A model generated the notes under the pieces. It was not told where the DNA came from. It made no database searches and saw only the letters and a list, made by a program, of their open reading frames with translations. Position numbers and translations under genes: made by a program. Positions 8,200 through 15,230 of a DNA stretch of 21,103 nucleotides are shown piece after piece. Source of the DNA: Bacteroidales bacterium (GTDB lineage Bacteria; Bacteroidota; Bacteroidia; Bacteroidales; UBA12077); NCBI GenBank assembly GCA_003446015.1, contig DMBU01000179.1:1-21103 (forward strand), given 5' to 3'. The stretch's first letter is position 1, and every line of letters begins with the position of its first letter.

Positions 8200-8655
8200 T
8201 TAAATATTCTTGTCAAAGAAATTTTTAATGCTTTTACCAAATTCTGTAAAGTCGTGCTTAATTTCACTTTTTATTTCAGTAAAATTACCCTGAGTTTCAT
8301 TGTTAAGCTGAATAAGCTTTGTCTCAATGTTTTTCATAGATGCTTTTAATTCATCGAGTGCTTGTTGCGTGTTTTCGTCAATTTGTTTGCCTTCGACTCT
8401 AAGCTGATTTTCGAAATTGGATATTTTAAAGTTAAAGTCATCAATAATTTTTAGGGCTTCTTCTTTAAATTTTTCATTTTCAGTTTGTGACAGATTCTCA
8501 ATTGATGTATTTAAACTATTCAAATCACTTTGAAGTTCTTTAAGCTGATCAGTAGTAGTCTTTTCTGATTCTTTCTGTGATGTATTGCAAGCGGAAAAAA
8601 GCGCTATGCTTAATACTAATGCAAAACTGGTTATAATTCTAACTGTTTTTTTCAT
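8200..8655 (-). CDS. Coiled-coil lipoprotein
   Basis: This 151-residue protein has a lipoprotein signal peptide with the lipobox LFSAC, so Cys23 should be acylated. The mature part is almost entirely helical with heptad-like spacing from about residue 35 to 145 (DQLKELQSDLNSLNTSIENL, then KFKEEALKIIDDFNFKISNF, then ALDELKASMKNIETKLIQL). This predicts a long coiled coil anchored in a membrane and projecting into the periplasm or outward. The downstream residues after the lipidated Cys (NTSQKE) are polar. It follows the membrane-anchored coiled-coil gene by 62 bp on the same strand, which suggests a shared envelope function. No named family is recognised; the name describes only the architecture. 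Confidence 0.75.
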   Translation of the reverse strand: MKKTVRIITSFALVLSIALFSACNTSQKESEKTTTDQLKELQSDLNSLNTSIENLSQTENEKFKEEALKIIDDFNFKISNFENQLRVEGKQIDENTQQALDELKASMKNIETKLIQLNNETQGNFTEIKSEIKHDFTEFGKSIKNFFDKNI

Positions 8656-8717
8656 GATTGTTGTTTTTTAGTAATTTACAATGTGTTAATTATGTGTTTT
8701 TGTTTCGTGTTGTGTTA

Positions 8718-9701
8718 TTATTTAGTTTCAATGACCGCGTATCTGGTTAATTTCCAAAATGTATTTGGATCTTCGATTTGCACATAAGCGATAAGGCTAT
8801 CATTTTTAATAATCTCGTAAGAATCAAGTGGATGATCTGAGATAAACTCTACTTTTTTTGCATTAATAGTAATTCTATCGGTTTGCATAATGTCAATTTC
8901 CTGAAACTCTTTGTCAGATAGTTTAGTTGATACGTTTTTACTTTTACCAAACAATCCTAAAAACCCACCTTCTTTTTGTAAAAGCCCTCTGTCTCTAAGT
9001 TCTCTTGTTGTTCCAGAAGCAATATATGCTCTGTTTAATTGGGCTTTATTTTTTAATATTTCTTTGTTTTTAGTCGAGATTTCTTCTTTTTTTTGCAATA
9101 TTTCATAATCAAGACTATCGATTAACATATTAAGATCGGCAAGTTTAAAATCATTTTCGATAAGCTGAAACTTAAGATCGGCTAATGTTCTGTCCCTCTG
9201 ATCTATTGCATCTCCAAGTTGTATTATCTTATTATTTAATGCTGCAATTTGTACTCCCGATTTTTCAAGTTTTCTATTGAGACCTGCAATTTTTTCTTTG
9301 TTTTCTTTAAGCAAGGAGTTTAGATGCCTTATTTCAATTTTTATTCGTTCCCTAATATCTTGTTTAAGTTCCGAATCTGAAGAGTTAATTTTTAGAAGAT
9401 TTTCTTTATCTTGCATAGTAAGCAAATCTTTTTCAATTTCATTAAAAGTTTCCATCCACTCGTTAATTAACGAATCGCGGTAAGCTAATCCTTCGGCTAA
9501 ATCTGAATTCATACCAAGGACGGTGTCGTATCTGTCGGCATGGTATTTTTTACTCGATATATATGCAAAAGTACCTGCCGATATTAGCAAAATGGCGAAG
9601 AAAGTAACTAACCAGAACAGCTTATTTTGTTCTTTATCTTCTTGTTCAAGGTTTGTTTTATTCACCTCTTTGTTCGAATTATCAATATTGTCTTTTTTCA
9701 T
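8718..9701 (-). CDS. Membrane-anchored coiled-coil protein with conserved C-terminal domain
   Basis: This 327-residue protein has a charged cytoplasmic head (1-27) and one transmembrane helix (about 28-50, LFWLVTFFAILLISAGTFAY). A long coiled coil (about 65-225) follows, holding repeated segments such as IAGLNRKLEKSGVQIAALN and LADLKFQLIENDFKLADLN. The C-terminal part contains a Gly-rich turn (GGFLGLFGKSK, 245-255) and then a beta-rich stretch (DIMQTDRITINAKKVEFISDHPLDSYEI). The topology would put the coil and C-terminus in the periplasm. I do not recognise a named family. It starts 150 bp after the sigma-54 activator gene, with a 24-nt inverted repeat directly upstream, and is followed by the coiled-coil lipoprotein. 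Regulation by the phosphorelay encoded upstream is an inference from that order. Confidence 0.75.
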   Translation of the reverse strand: MKKDNIDNSNKEVNKTNLEQEDKEQNKLFWLVTFFAILLISAGTFAYISSKKYHADRYDTVLGMNSDLAEGLAYRDSLINEWMETFNEIEKDLLTMQDKENLLKINSSDSELKQDIRERIKIEIRHLNSLLKENKEKIAGLNRKLEKSGVQIAALNNKIIQLGDAIDQRDRTLADLKFQLIENDFKLADLNMLIDSLDYEILQKKEEISTKNKEILKNKAQLNRAYIASGTTRELRDRGLLQKEGGFLGLFGKSKNVSTKLSDKEFQEIDIMQTDRITINAKKVEFISDHPLDSYEIIKNDSLIAYVQIEDPNTFWKLTRYAVIETK

Positions 9702-9716
9702 GATGATTAATTTTTA

Positions 9717-9740
9717 AGTTTGGTATGCACATACCAAACT
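9717..9740. promoter_or_regulatory. 24-nt inverted repeat upstream of the coiled-coil gene (candidate operator)
   Basis: Two perfect 11-bp arms, AGTTTGGTATG and CATACCAAACT, surround a 2-bp centre, ending 15 bp before the start codon at 9701. The half-site AGTTTGGTAT occurs again upstream of the phosphorelay operon (14131-14140), in the same orientation to its gene. There is no T run, so a terminator is unlikely. It may be a dimeric regulator site or a hairpin in the 5' leader. Confidence 0.6.
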
Positions 9741-9828
9741 CTATACCATCATTCAAGAATGAGTTAAAAATATTGAATAACAGATGTTTGTGGATTCAGT
9801 TTTTTTCGGGAATTGTTTCAAAATGAAG

Positions 9829-9853
9829 AAAGTTTATCAAAATGATAAACTTT
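9829..9853 (-). terminator. Stem-loop at the end of the sigma-54 activator gene (weak terminator)
   Basis: The arms AAAGTTTATCA (9829-9839) and TGATAAACTTT (9843-9853) pair perfectly over 11 bp with a 3-nt loop. The stem overlaps the TAA stop of the activator gene. It is AT-rich and followed by CTTCATTTT rather than a clean T tract, so termination is probably partial; it may also mark the 3' end by stabilising the RNA. Confidence 0.5.
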
Positions 9854-11207
9854 AGCGAGCGGTTTCCATTTCTTTTATCATACGGTAAATGGTTGCTGTG
9901 CCAATATCAAGTTTTTTTGCAACCAGACGAACATCGTTATTATACTTTTGCAGGTACGACGAAACTATTTTCCATTCGTATTGTCGTAAGGTAAGATCCT
10001 CGTAAGCGTTATTATCTAATAATTCTTCACTGTTAAATAATATATCATAGTCGTTAATTTCATCATTGCTGCTTAATGTTACGGCTAGTTCAATAACCGA
10101 TTTTAACTCTCGTATATTTCCCGGGAAGCTGTGGGTTTTTAATTTTTTTCTGGCATCCGGAGTGATGTTTTTTATTTGTAACTTATTTTCATTACAAAAG
10201 GTCTTTACGAAGTGTTTCGCAAGGATTAATACATCATTATTCCTCTCTCGCAGAGTAGGCAGTTCAATTGGTAACCCTATTAAACGGTAATATAAATCCT
10301 GCCTGAAATTTCCATTTTTAACTTCGAGTGCTAAATTTTTATGAGTAGCTGTTATAATTCTACAGTTTACTTTTATGTTTTTATTGCTACCAACTCTGGT
10401 TATTTCTTTCTCTTGTAGGGCTCTGAGAAGTTTAGCCTGAAAGGAAATATCCATATCACCAATTTCGTCAAGAAACAAGGTTCCTCCATTGGCTTCTTCG
10501 AATTTTCCAATTCGTTTAAAAGCGGCTCCGGTAAAAGCTCCTTTCTCATGGCCGAAAAGTTCACTTTCAACGAGTTCCGATGGTATAGCAGAAACATTAA
10601 CAGCAACAAAAGGATTGGTTTTGCGGTTTGAATTGTAATGAATGGCTTTTGCCACAAGCTCTTTCCCGGTGCCTGTTTCACCAGATATTGATACATTTAT
10701 ATTGGTTACTAATGCCTTATTAATTAATTCGTGAACGGCTTTAATTGCATCGCTATCTCCAATTAGTGTATTGCTGTAACTATATTTTTTCTGAACTTCT
10801 TTTTTTAGTTGAGATATTTCATTTTTTAAGTTAACGTTTTTCCTAATGTTTAAAACAGTATTGTGCAAACGCTCCTTAATATCATTCGATTTAACAATAT
10901 AATCATAAGCACCTTCTTTTAGCAATTCAACCACTACTTCTATGTCGTCTTGTTCAGAAATTAAAATAACTTGAGTTTCGTAATTTTCCTGCTTTATCTT
11001 TTTTAATACTTCTATACCGGTAATATCAGGCAATTTAAAATCTAAAGTAATAACATCGGGTTGCTGATCCAGATTGGTTAAACAATCGTTACCGTTGAAA
11101 AAACTAATAACTTCATAATCAGGATTTAGAGAAAGGTTATGCACGAGTAGTTTATTATACCACTCATCGTCTTCGACCACAAAGATTTTAAAAGGCTTGC
11201 TACTCAT
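9852..11207 (-). CDS. NtrC-family sigma-54-dependent response regulator
   Basis: This 451-residue cytoplasmic activator has three domains. The receiver (about 5-120) has acidic pocket residues in VVEDDEW, phospho-acceptor Asp56 in ITLDFKLPD and Lys106 in YIVKSND. The AAA+ domain (about 148-375) has Walker A GETGTGKE (176-183), the sigma-54 contact loop GAFTGA (223-228), Walker B GGTLFLDEIGD and an arginine-finger region LRER. The C-terminal Fis-type helix-turn-helix (about 412-449) reads DVRLVAKKLDIGTATIYRMIKEM. The core motifs are intact, so an active RpoN-dependent enhancer-binding protein is expected. I start it at ATG 11205-11207; a longer frame begins with GTG only two codons upstream. 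It is the third gene of the phosphorelay operon, 44 bp after the hybrid kinase, and is the most likely transcriptional output of that kinase. Confidence 0.94.
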   Translation of the reverse strand: MSSKPFKIFVVEDDEWYNKLLVHNLSLNPDYEVISFFNGNDCLTNLDQQPDVITLDFKLPDITGIEVLKKIKQENYETQVILISEQDDIEVVVELLKEGAYDYIVKSNDIKERLHNTVLNIRKNVNLKNEISQLKKEVQKKYSYSNTLIGDSDAIKAVHELINKALVTNINVSISGETGTGKELVAKAIHYNSNRKTNPFVAVNVSAIPSELVESELFGHEKGAFTGAAFKRIGKFEEANGGTLFLDEIGDMDISFQAKLLRALQEKEITRVGSNKNIKVNCRIITATHKNLALEVKNGNFRQDLYYRLIGLPIELPTLRERNNDVLILAKHFVKTFCNENKLQIKNITPDARKKLKTHSFPGNIRELKSVIELAVTLSSNDEINDYDILFNSEELLDNNAYEDLTLRQYEWKIVSSYLQKYNNDVRLVAKKLDIGTATIYRMIKEMETAR

Positions 11208-11251
11208 GTGCACACTTTAGGTTTTATTTACCTAAAACCGGTATTTAGGGA

Positions 11252-13642
11252 TTATTGTTCTTTTAAATCTTTAAATTGAGTTTTTAAACTTTGCACTGCA
11301 TTTCGTGCAGTTTCTTCAGTTTCAGGTAATATTTCCAAAATTACATTTTTATTTTCACTTATTGCATTTTCCTCAATTTTCTTAAGCAGGCTTACAAGTT
11401 TCTGAGCACCTAAATGTCGGGCAGCTGGAATTAATTTGTGGGCAGCATTAGCAACGGTATCAAACTGATTGTTTTTAGTTGCCATGCGGATTTCCTTCAA
11501 ACCTTTTTTAGATGAGTCTTTAAACTGGAGGATCATTTCTTGAATAAAATCAAGGTCTTTGGCGGCAGATCGAATCAGATTTGATAAATCTGCATCTTCT
11601 TTACTATCCCTTTCCTGCTCATCTATAGCATTTGTATTTTTATTGGTCGGTTCATCAAGGTTTAATGTAATTGCCTGATATAATTCGTCTTCAGAAAAGG
11701 GTTTGGTTAATAGATCATCGAAAAGCTTTTTTGTTTTGGAATCAATATTCGCTGAAATATCAGCGGTAACTCCTATTACTTTTGTTTGCTGTGATGACAG
11801 TTTAAGTGTTTCGCGAATAAATTTGGTTGCCATTTCTCCATTAATAACCGGCATTCGAATATCCATTAATACAACATGATATGCTTTTTTCTTTAAGAGC
11901 TCAATTGCTTCAAGTCCGTTTATTGCAATGTCGTAAGTGATATTCCATTTATCCAGAGTAGAAGTTATTAATAAGCGGTTATATTCTTCGTCATCGGCTA
12001 ATAATATATTTAAATCGGGAGGGAATACATATTCGTTAGGAGAATCAATTTCAACCTTTATTTTATTTTTATCGCCAGTTGTGAATCTTAAATTGCAAAC
12101 CACCTTGGTTCCTACTCCTTTTTTACTTTCAAGCTTTACATCTCCATTAAAAAGCTCAACTAATTTTTTTACAATAGCCAGTCCTAATCCTGTTCCTGTG
12201 TAATGCATTGAAACATCCCGGTTTTCCTGAGTATACTCCTGAAAAACTTCTTCGAGCCTTGAAGAATCAATTCCATATCCGTTATCTTCAATAATTAATT
12301 CAAAAAGCACATTGTCTTTATTCTCTTTACCAATATTGGCCTGTACTTCAATGGTCCCGTTTTCGGTAAATTTAACCGCATTGCTTAACAGGTTATACAA
12401 TATTTGTTGTAATCTTAATACATCGCCAAACAGAATAAAGTTATCGTCGTTTTTTACTTTGTATGTTAAAGTATTACCTTTTTTCTTTGCTAATTCGCTA
12501 AATAACCGACACACATTTTCGATCACAACAATAGGCTCGAAATGTGTATTATTTACTGAGAGTTTGTGTGATTGAAGTTTGGTAAAATCAAGAACATCAT
12601 TTATGAGTCTTATTAGCTGATCACTTGCCAAATCGACGATTTTGATTTTATCTTTTACCTGAGATTCTAAGGGCATTGTTAAGACCTGCTTAATAAAACC
12701 GGAAATGGCACTTAATGGAGTTCTTATCTCGTGACTAACTTTTGCCATAAATAACTCTTTCGATTTGGCAAGCCTTTCAGTTTCCTGTCTTGAGTTAATA
12801 AGAATGTCGTTGTACGCCCTGTTTTTTCTAATATATTTTATAATCAGAAATAAAATAATACCTGATAATATGATTCCAGATAAAGAAAAAATTGCTAAAA
12901 GCAAGTACGATTTTTTCGCAAGTTGGTCGGCTTTTTTATAGAGCAGTATGTTTTTTTCTTTTTCGTAATTATCAAGCTGTTCGAATAAAGAAATAAAGGC
13001 TTCGCTTATTAAGTTGCTTGATAACGTTAACTCGGTTTCTTTTTTAAATAGACTTTCTTCAATTTCCTTTTCGATGCTTTCTATATCATTCAGTTTATCA
13101 AGTATTTCTTGTTTGTTGATTTTCTGATCGTCTTTTTGTGAGTTAAAAAGTCTGTCGAACAGATTTTTCTTTTTCTCTGCATCCTGATTATTTGTGGTTA
13201 ATTTCTTTGTTAGATTATAAAACTCTTCACCCGTATTGTCAGATTCCCACAGCAAAATTATTTCGCTCCATAACTTTTTTTTGATATCTAAAAGAGTACT
13301 AATGGTATCAATTTTTGAAGAAAACCATTGATCTTTAGCGTACTGATATTTCAAGTTTGTAAAGTTTGAGTCTATTTCAGGGAGTGTTTTTCTATATCGT
13401 TCAAGATGTTTGTCTTCTTTTGTAATTCCATATAATCGTATACTATTTTCGGCTTTCTCTATTGATGTTGTTATGTTTTTAATAGCAAAAAACTTATTAT
13501 CCGGAGTATACTCATTTTGCATTAATCTAACCACCGACGACAAACTTTTGTACGAAAAATAACCACTTCCCAGTATAGTAACAATACCAAAGAATAATAA
13601 CAGTGCAATTTTATATGAAAATGGAGCTTTACGTTCCCGCAT
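11252..13642 (-). CDS. Hybrid sensor histidine kinase (HisKA-HATPase-REC-Hpt)
   Basis: This 796-residue inner-membrane sensor starts at ATG 13640-13642; the longer frame begins with TTG and would overlap the upstream gene. Transmembrane helices lie at about 11-29 and 246-269, bounding a mostly helical periplasmic sensor of about 215 residues. The linker leads to HisKA with VSHEIRTPLSAISGF (phospho-His304). The ATPase follows, with NLLSNAVKF (N box), DNGYGI (G1) and GTGLGLAI (G2). The receiver (about 544-662) has acidic pair Asp550/551, phospho-Asp594 in LMDIRMPV and Lys647 in LTKPF. The terminal Hpt domain has AAHKLIPAARHLGA (His735). The full His304-Asp594-His735 relay is present and must hand phosphate to an outside receiver; both neighbouring genes encode one. 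The stimulus cannot be read from the sequence. The gene starts 5 bp after the stop of the small receiver gene, indicating translational coupling. Confidence 0.94.
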   Translation of the reverse strand: MRERKAPFSYKIALLLFFGIVTILGSGYFSYKSLSSVVRLMQNEYTPDNKFFAIKNITTSIEKAENSIRLYGITKEDKHLERYRKTLPEIDSNFTNLKYQYAKDQWFSSKIDTISTLLDIKKKLWSEIILLWESDNTGEEFYNLTKKLTTNNQDAEKKKNLFDRLFNSQKDDQKINKQEILDKLNDIESIEKEIEESLFKKETELTLSSNLISEAFISLFEQLDNYEKEKNILLYKKADQLAKKSYLLLAIFSLSGIILSGIILFLIIKYIRKNRAYNDILINSRQETERLAKSKELFMAKVSHEIRTPLSAISGFIKQVLTMPLESQVKDKIKIVDLASDQLIRLINDVLDFTKLQSHKLSVNNTHFEPIVVIENVCRLFSELAKKKGNTLTYKVKNDDNFILFGDVLRLQQILYNLLSNAVKFTENGTIEVQANIGKENKDNVLFELIIEDNGYGIDSSRLEEVFQEYTQENRDVSMHYTGTGLGLAIVKKLVELFNGDVKLESKKGVGTKVVCNLRFTTGDKNKIKVEIDSPNEYVFPPDLNILLADDEEYNRLLITSTLDKWNITYDIAINGLEAIELLKKKAYHVVLMDIRMPVINGEMATKFIRETLKLSSQQTKVIGVTADISANIDSKTKKLFDDLLTKPFSEDELYQAITLNLDEPTNKNTNAIDEQERDSKEDADLSNLIRSAAKDLDFIQEMILQFKDSSKKGLKEIRMATKNNQFDTVANAAHKLIPAARHLGAQKLVSLLKKIEENAISENKNVILEILPETEETARNAVQSLKTQFKDLKEQ

Positions 13643-13647
13643 ACGCC

Positions 13648-14085
13648 TTAAATATTTTTTATATGATTTTCCACAATAGTACAACAGATATCGGGAGTAT
13701 AATCATGCTTTATTATTTTAATAAAATTCTTATTTGTCCAGAAAGGTTCTTTTAGGTTTTGTATTGTTTTTTCAGATTGAGACATCAGAATAATTTTAAT
13801 GTTTTTATTTATCTCTTGTAACAAATATACGATATCCAATCCAGTAATTCCATATCCCAAAAAGTAGTCGATGAATGCTATAGTTGATGTGTTTTCACTT
13901 ACAGTGCTTTTAACCGTATGCAGAAAATCAAGTGGAATATTGAATTGTTTTATATGAATGTTTACTTTGTTCTGTATGTCTGATTTTTGTTGTAAAATCT
14001 GAATCTTCTGTGCTAAAAGACTGTTGTAATATAAATCATCTTCCAAAATAAGGATATTAATTTGTTTTGCTTTAGTTAGTTTCAT
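13648..14085 (-). CDS. Stand-alone response-regulator receiver protein
   Basis: This 145-residue protein consists of one CheY-like receiver domain and nothing else. Acidic residues in ILEDDLYYNSLL (Glu15, Asp16, Asp17), phospho-acceptor Asp73 in FIDYFLGYGITG, Ser102 in LMSQSEK and a Lys at about 126 in KIIKHDY complete the active site. The N-terminal segment resembles the receiver of the sigma-54 activator two genes downstream (both have EDD-x2-YN-x-LL), which suggests paralogy. It is the first gene of the three-gene signalling operon. Without an output domain it may be a phosphate sink or intermediate for the Hpt of the hybrid kinase, or act by protein contact. The insertion between the first helix and the third strand makes it slightly longer than CheY. 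Confidence 0.88.
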   Translation of the reverse strand: MKLTKAKQINILILEDDLYYNSLLAQKIQILQQKSDIQNKVNIHIKQFNIPLDFLHTVKSTVSENTSTIAFIDYFLGYGITGLDIVYLLQEINKNIKIILMSQSEKTIQNLKEPFWTNKNFIKIIKHDYTPDICCTIVENHIKNI

Positions 14086-14120
14086 AATATGGGATAATTA
14101 TTTTACTGTATGATGTAATT

Positions 14121-14140
14121 TCCAATTCTGATACCAAACT
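14121..14140 (-). promoter_or_regulatory. Candidate promoter/operator of the phosphorelay operon (sigma-54-like, imperfect)
   Basis: On the minus strand this reads AGTTTGGTATCAGAATTGGA. TGGTAT matches the -24 part of a sigma-54 promoter (TGGYRY), and TTGGA follows after five bases where TTGCW is expected, so the near-invariant GC is GG. AGTTTGGTAT is shared with the palindrome at 9717-9740. Its distance to the ATG at 14085 (36 bp) is suitable for a promoter. Low confidence as a sigma-54 site; better supported as a shared element. Confidence 0.35.
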
Positions 14141-14276
14141 AAAAGACTGGTTTATGACTCACATATTAAGGGTATTAGCGAAACCTCTTAATGAGAAGGA
14201 GTTTTATTATGATAAAGTTCTATCAAAATGAGAAAAAGCAGAAAAAGTGCTGGATAATAATGAATTCAGGCAATAC

Positions 14277-14308
14277 AAAAAAAGGAGAGACTTTTCAGTA
14301 TCTCCTTT
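14277..14308 (-). terminator. Intrinsic terminator of the tRNA gene
   Basis: AAAGGAGA (14281-14288) and TCTCCTTT (14301-14308) form an 8-bp stem around a 12-nt loop. Read on the minus strand, the stem runs into a T tract (14277-14280 add four more T to the three that end the stem). It lies 11 bp beyond the tRNA 3' end. Confidence 0.8.
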
Positions 14309-14319
14309 CATTTTGCCTG

Positions 14320-14393
14320 TGGGCCCACCTGGGCTCGAACCAGGGACCCCCTGATTATGAGTCAGGTGCTCTAACCAGCTGAGCTATGGGCCC
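14320..14393 (-). tRNA. tRNA with CAU anticodon, most likely tRNA-Ile2 (elongator Met possible)
   Basis: A complete 74-nt cloverleaf reads on the minus strand: acceptor GGGCCCA pairs with TGGGCCC, the D stem is GCTC/GAGC, the anticodon arm is CCTGA-CTCATAA-TCAGG, and the T arm is CCTGG-TTCGAGC-CCAGG. The discriminator is A and CCA is not encoded. The anticodon is CAU. The acceptor pairs C4-G69 and C5-G68 are the ones I recall as positive determinants for lysidine synthase TilS, and they differ from the U4-A69/A5-U68 pairs of E. coli elongator tRNA-Met, so Ile2 is favoured. It lacks the initiator features (the three G-C pairs at the end of the anticodon stem and the C1-A72 mismatch). Identity needs a comparison with the other CAU tRNAs of the genome. 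Confidence 0.9.
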
Positions 14394-14421
14394 GATTTAT
14401 CATCAGATAAATTTCGGAGTG

Positions 14422-14452
14422 CAATATTAACGAAATGTTATTAATTACGCAA
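14422..14452 (-). promoter_or_regulatory. Probable tRNA promoter (Bacteroidetes -33/-7 type)
   Basis: On the minus strand TTG (14450-14452) is followed after 20 bases by TAATATTG (14422-14429), one mismatch from the Bacteroidetes -7 consensus TAnnTTTG. Transcription would start near 14415, about 20 bp before the mature tRNA. The spacer between mtnP and the tRNA is only 89 bp, so the tRNA could also be read through from the mtn operon. Confidence 0.45.
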
Positions 14453-14482
14453 TACTTTTCAAAAAAAATCAAAAGATGCAAT

Positions 14483-15229
14483 TTAAATTTTTTTAAGAGT
14501 ACTTAAAAGTAAGTCAATTACATGATGCACATTCTGATTGAAAATTTCCAATACCGCTTTCCAGGTAACAGCATCTTCGTTTATTTTCCAGCAGTCGTAA
14601 TCGGTGCTCATGGCAATTGCTGCATATGGAATCCCAATTTCGTTTGCTAATATTACCTCTGGTGCTGTCGACATATTTATCACATCGGCACCCCACATTC
14701 GAAACATATTGGATTCTGCCCGGGTCGAAAATCGAGGACCTTCAATACTCACAACTGTTCCTTTTTGGTGAACATTTAGTTTCAATTCCTGAGCTGATTG
14801 AATTAATAGTTCTCTGAGCATTGAATCAAACGGATCGGCCATTGGCGTATGTTTCATTTCTCCATTCTCGAATTTATCATGCAAAGTCGTAACTCGATGT
14901 TTGGTAAAATCAATAAATTGATCAAGGATTACTAAATGCCCCCGATCTATTTCTTCGCGTAAACTTCCGCACGCTGTAGTTGCCAGAATATATTCACAAC
15001 CTTGTTCTTTTAAGGCCCAAATATTTGCACGATTGTTAACTTGTGTGGGCGGTATGGTGTGCTTTTTCCCGTGACGTGATAAAATTACTACATCAACATT
15101 TCCAATTTTTCCACAAGTTAGTTCCGAGCTTGGTTCACCAAATGGAGTGTCAACGTTGATGATTTGCGGTGATTTTAAAATATCAGGATTTTCAAGACCT
15201 GATCCTCCGATAATTGCAACTTTTGTCAT
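14483..15229 (-). CDS. mtnP: S-methyl-5'-thioadenosine phosphorylase
   Basis: This 248-residue cytoplasmic enzyme splits methylthioadenosine (the by-product of polyamine and related syntheses) with phosphate into adenine and methylthioribose-1-phosphate. Motifs of the PNP/MTAP family are visible: GGSG phosphate loop (8-11), RHG (52-54), TTACGSL (84-90), EGPRFSTRAE (163-172) and NMS (185-187). STDYDCW (208-214) carries Asp210 and Asp212 in the purine pocket. Asp rather than Asn there is the usual mark of 6-aminopurine (MTA) use rather than guanosine/inosine phosphorolysis. The ATG at 15227-15229 follows the aldolase stop by a single base, so the genes are translationally coupled. Because this enzyme makes the 1-phosphate directly, no MTR kinase is needed upstream of MtnA. 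Confidence 0.93.
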   Translation of the reverse strand: MTKVAIIGGSGLENPDILKSPQIINVDTPFGEPSSELTCGKIGNVDVVILSRHGKKHTIPPTQVNNRANIWALKEQGCEYILATTACGSLREEIDRGHLVILDQFIDFTKHRVTTLHDKFENGEMKHTPMADPFDSMLRELLIQSAQELKLNVHQKGTVVSIEGPRFSTRAESNMFRMWGADVINMSTAPEVILANEIGIPYAAIAMSTDYDCWKINEDAVTWKAVLEIFNQNVHHVIDLLLSTLKKI

Positions 15230-15230
15230 G

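Noticed and set aside
8112..8267. Longer start for the SpoIIAA-like gene (GTG at 8265-8267)
   Set aside because: The extra 52 residues overlap the lipoprotein gene, show no domain pattern and begin with GTG; an ATG at 8109-8111 starts right before the conserved-looking fold.
9717..9740. Reading the inverted repeat as a full sigma-54 promoter for the coiled-coil gene
   Set aside because: The -24 half (TGGTATG) fits, but the bases at -12 are TACCA instead of TTGCW, so it is reported only as an operator candidate.
10400..10696. 98-codon minus-strand frame inside the sigma-54 activator gene
   Set aside because: It lies fully within the AAA+ coding region in another frame, and the main frame has all catalytic motifs; it has no independent support.
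13643..13684. Longer start for the hybrid kinase (TTG at 13682-13684)
   Set aside because: It would overlap the upstream receiver gene by 37 bp with a rare start codon; ATG 13640-13642 lies 5 bp after that gene's stop and gives a normal short cytoplasmic head before the first membrane helix.
14191..14382. Plus-strand frame of 63 codons with the ending AHLGSNQGPPDYESGALTS
   Set aside because: It is the antisense reading of the tRNA gene at 14320-14393, a well-known false protein in databases.
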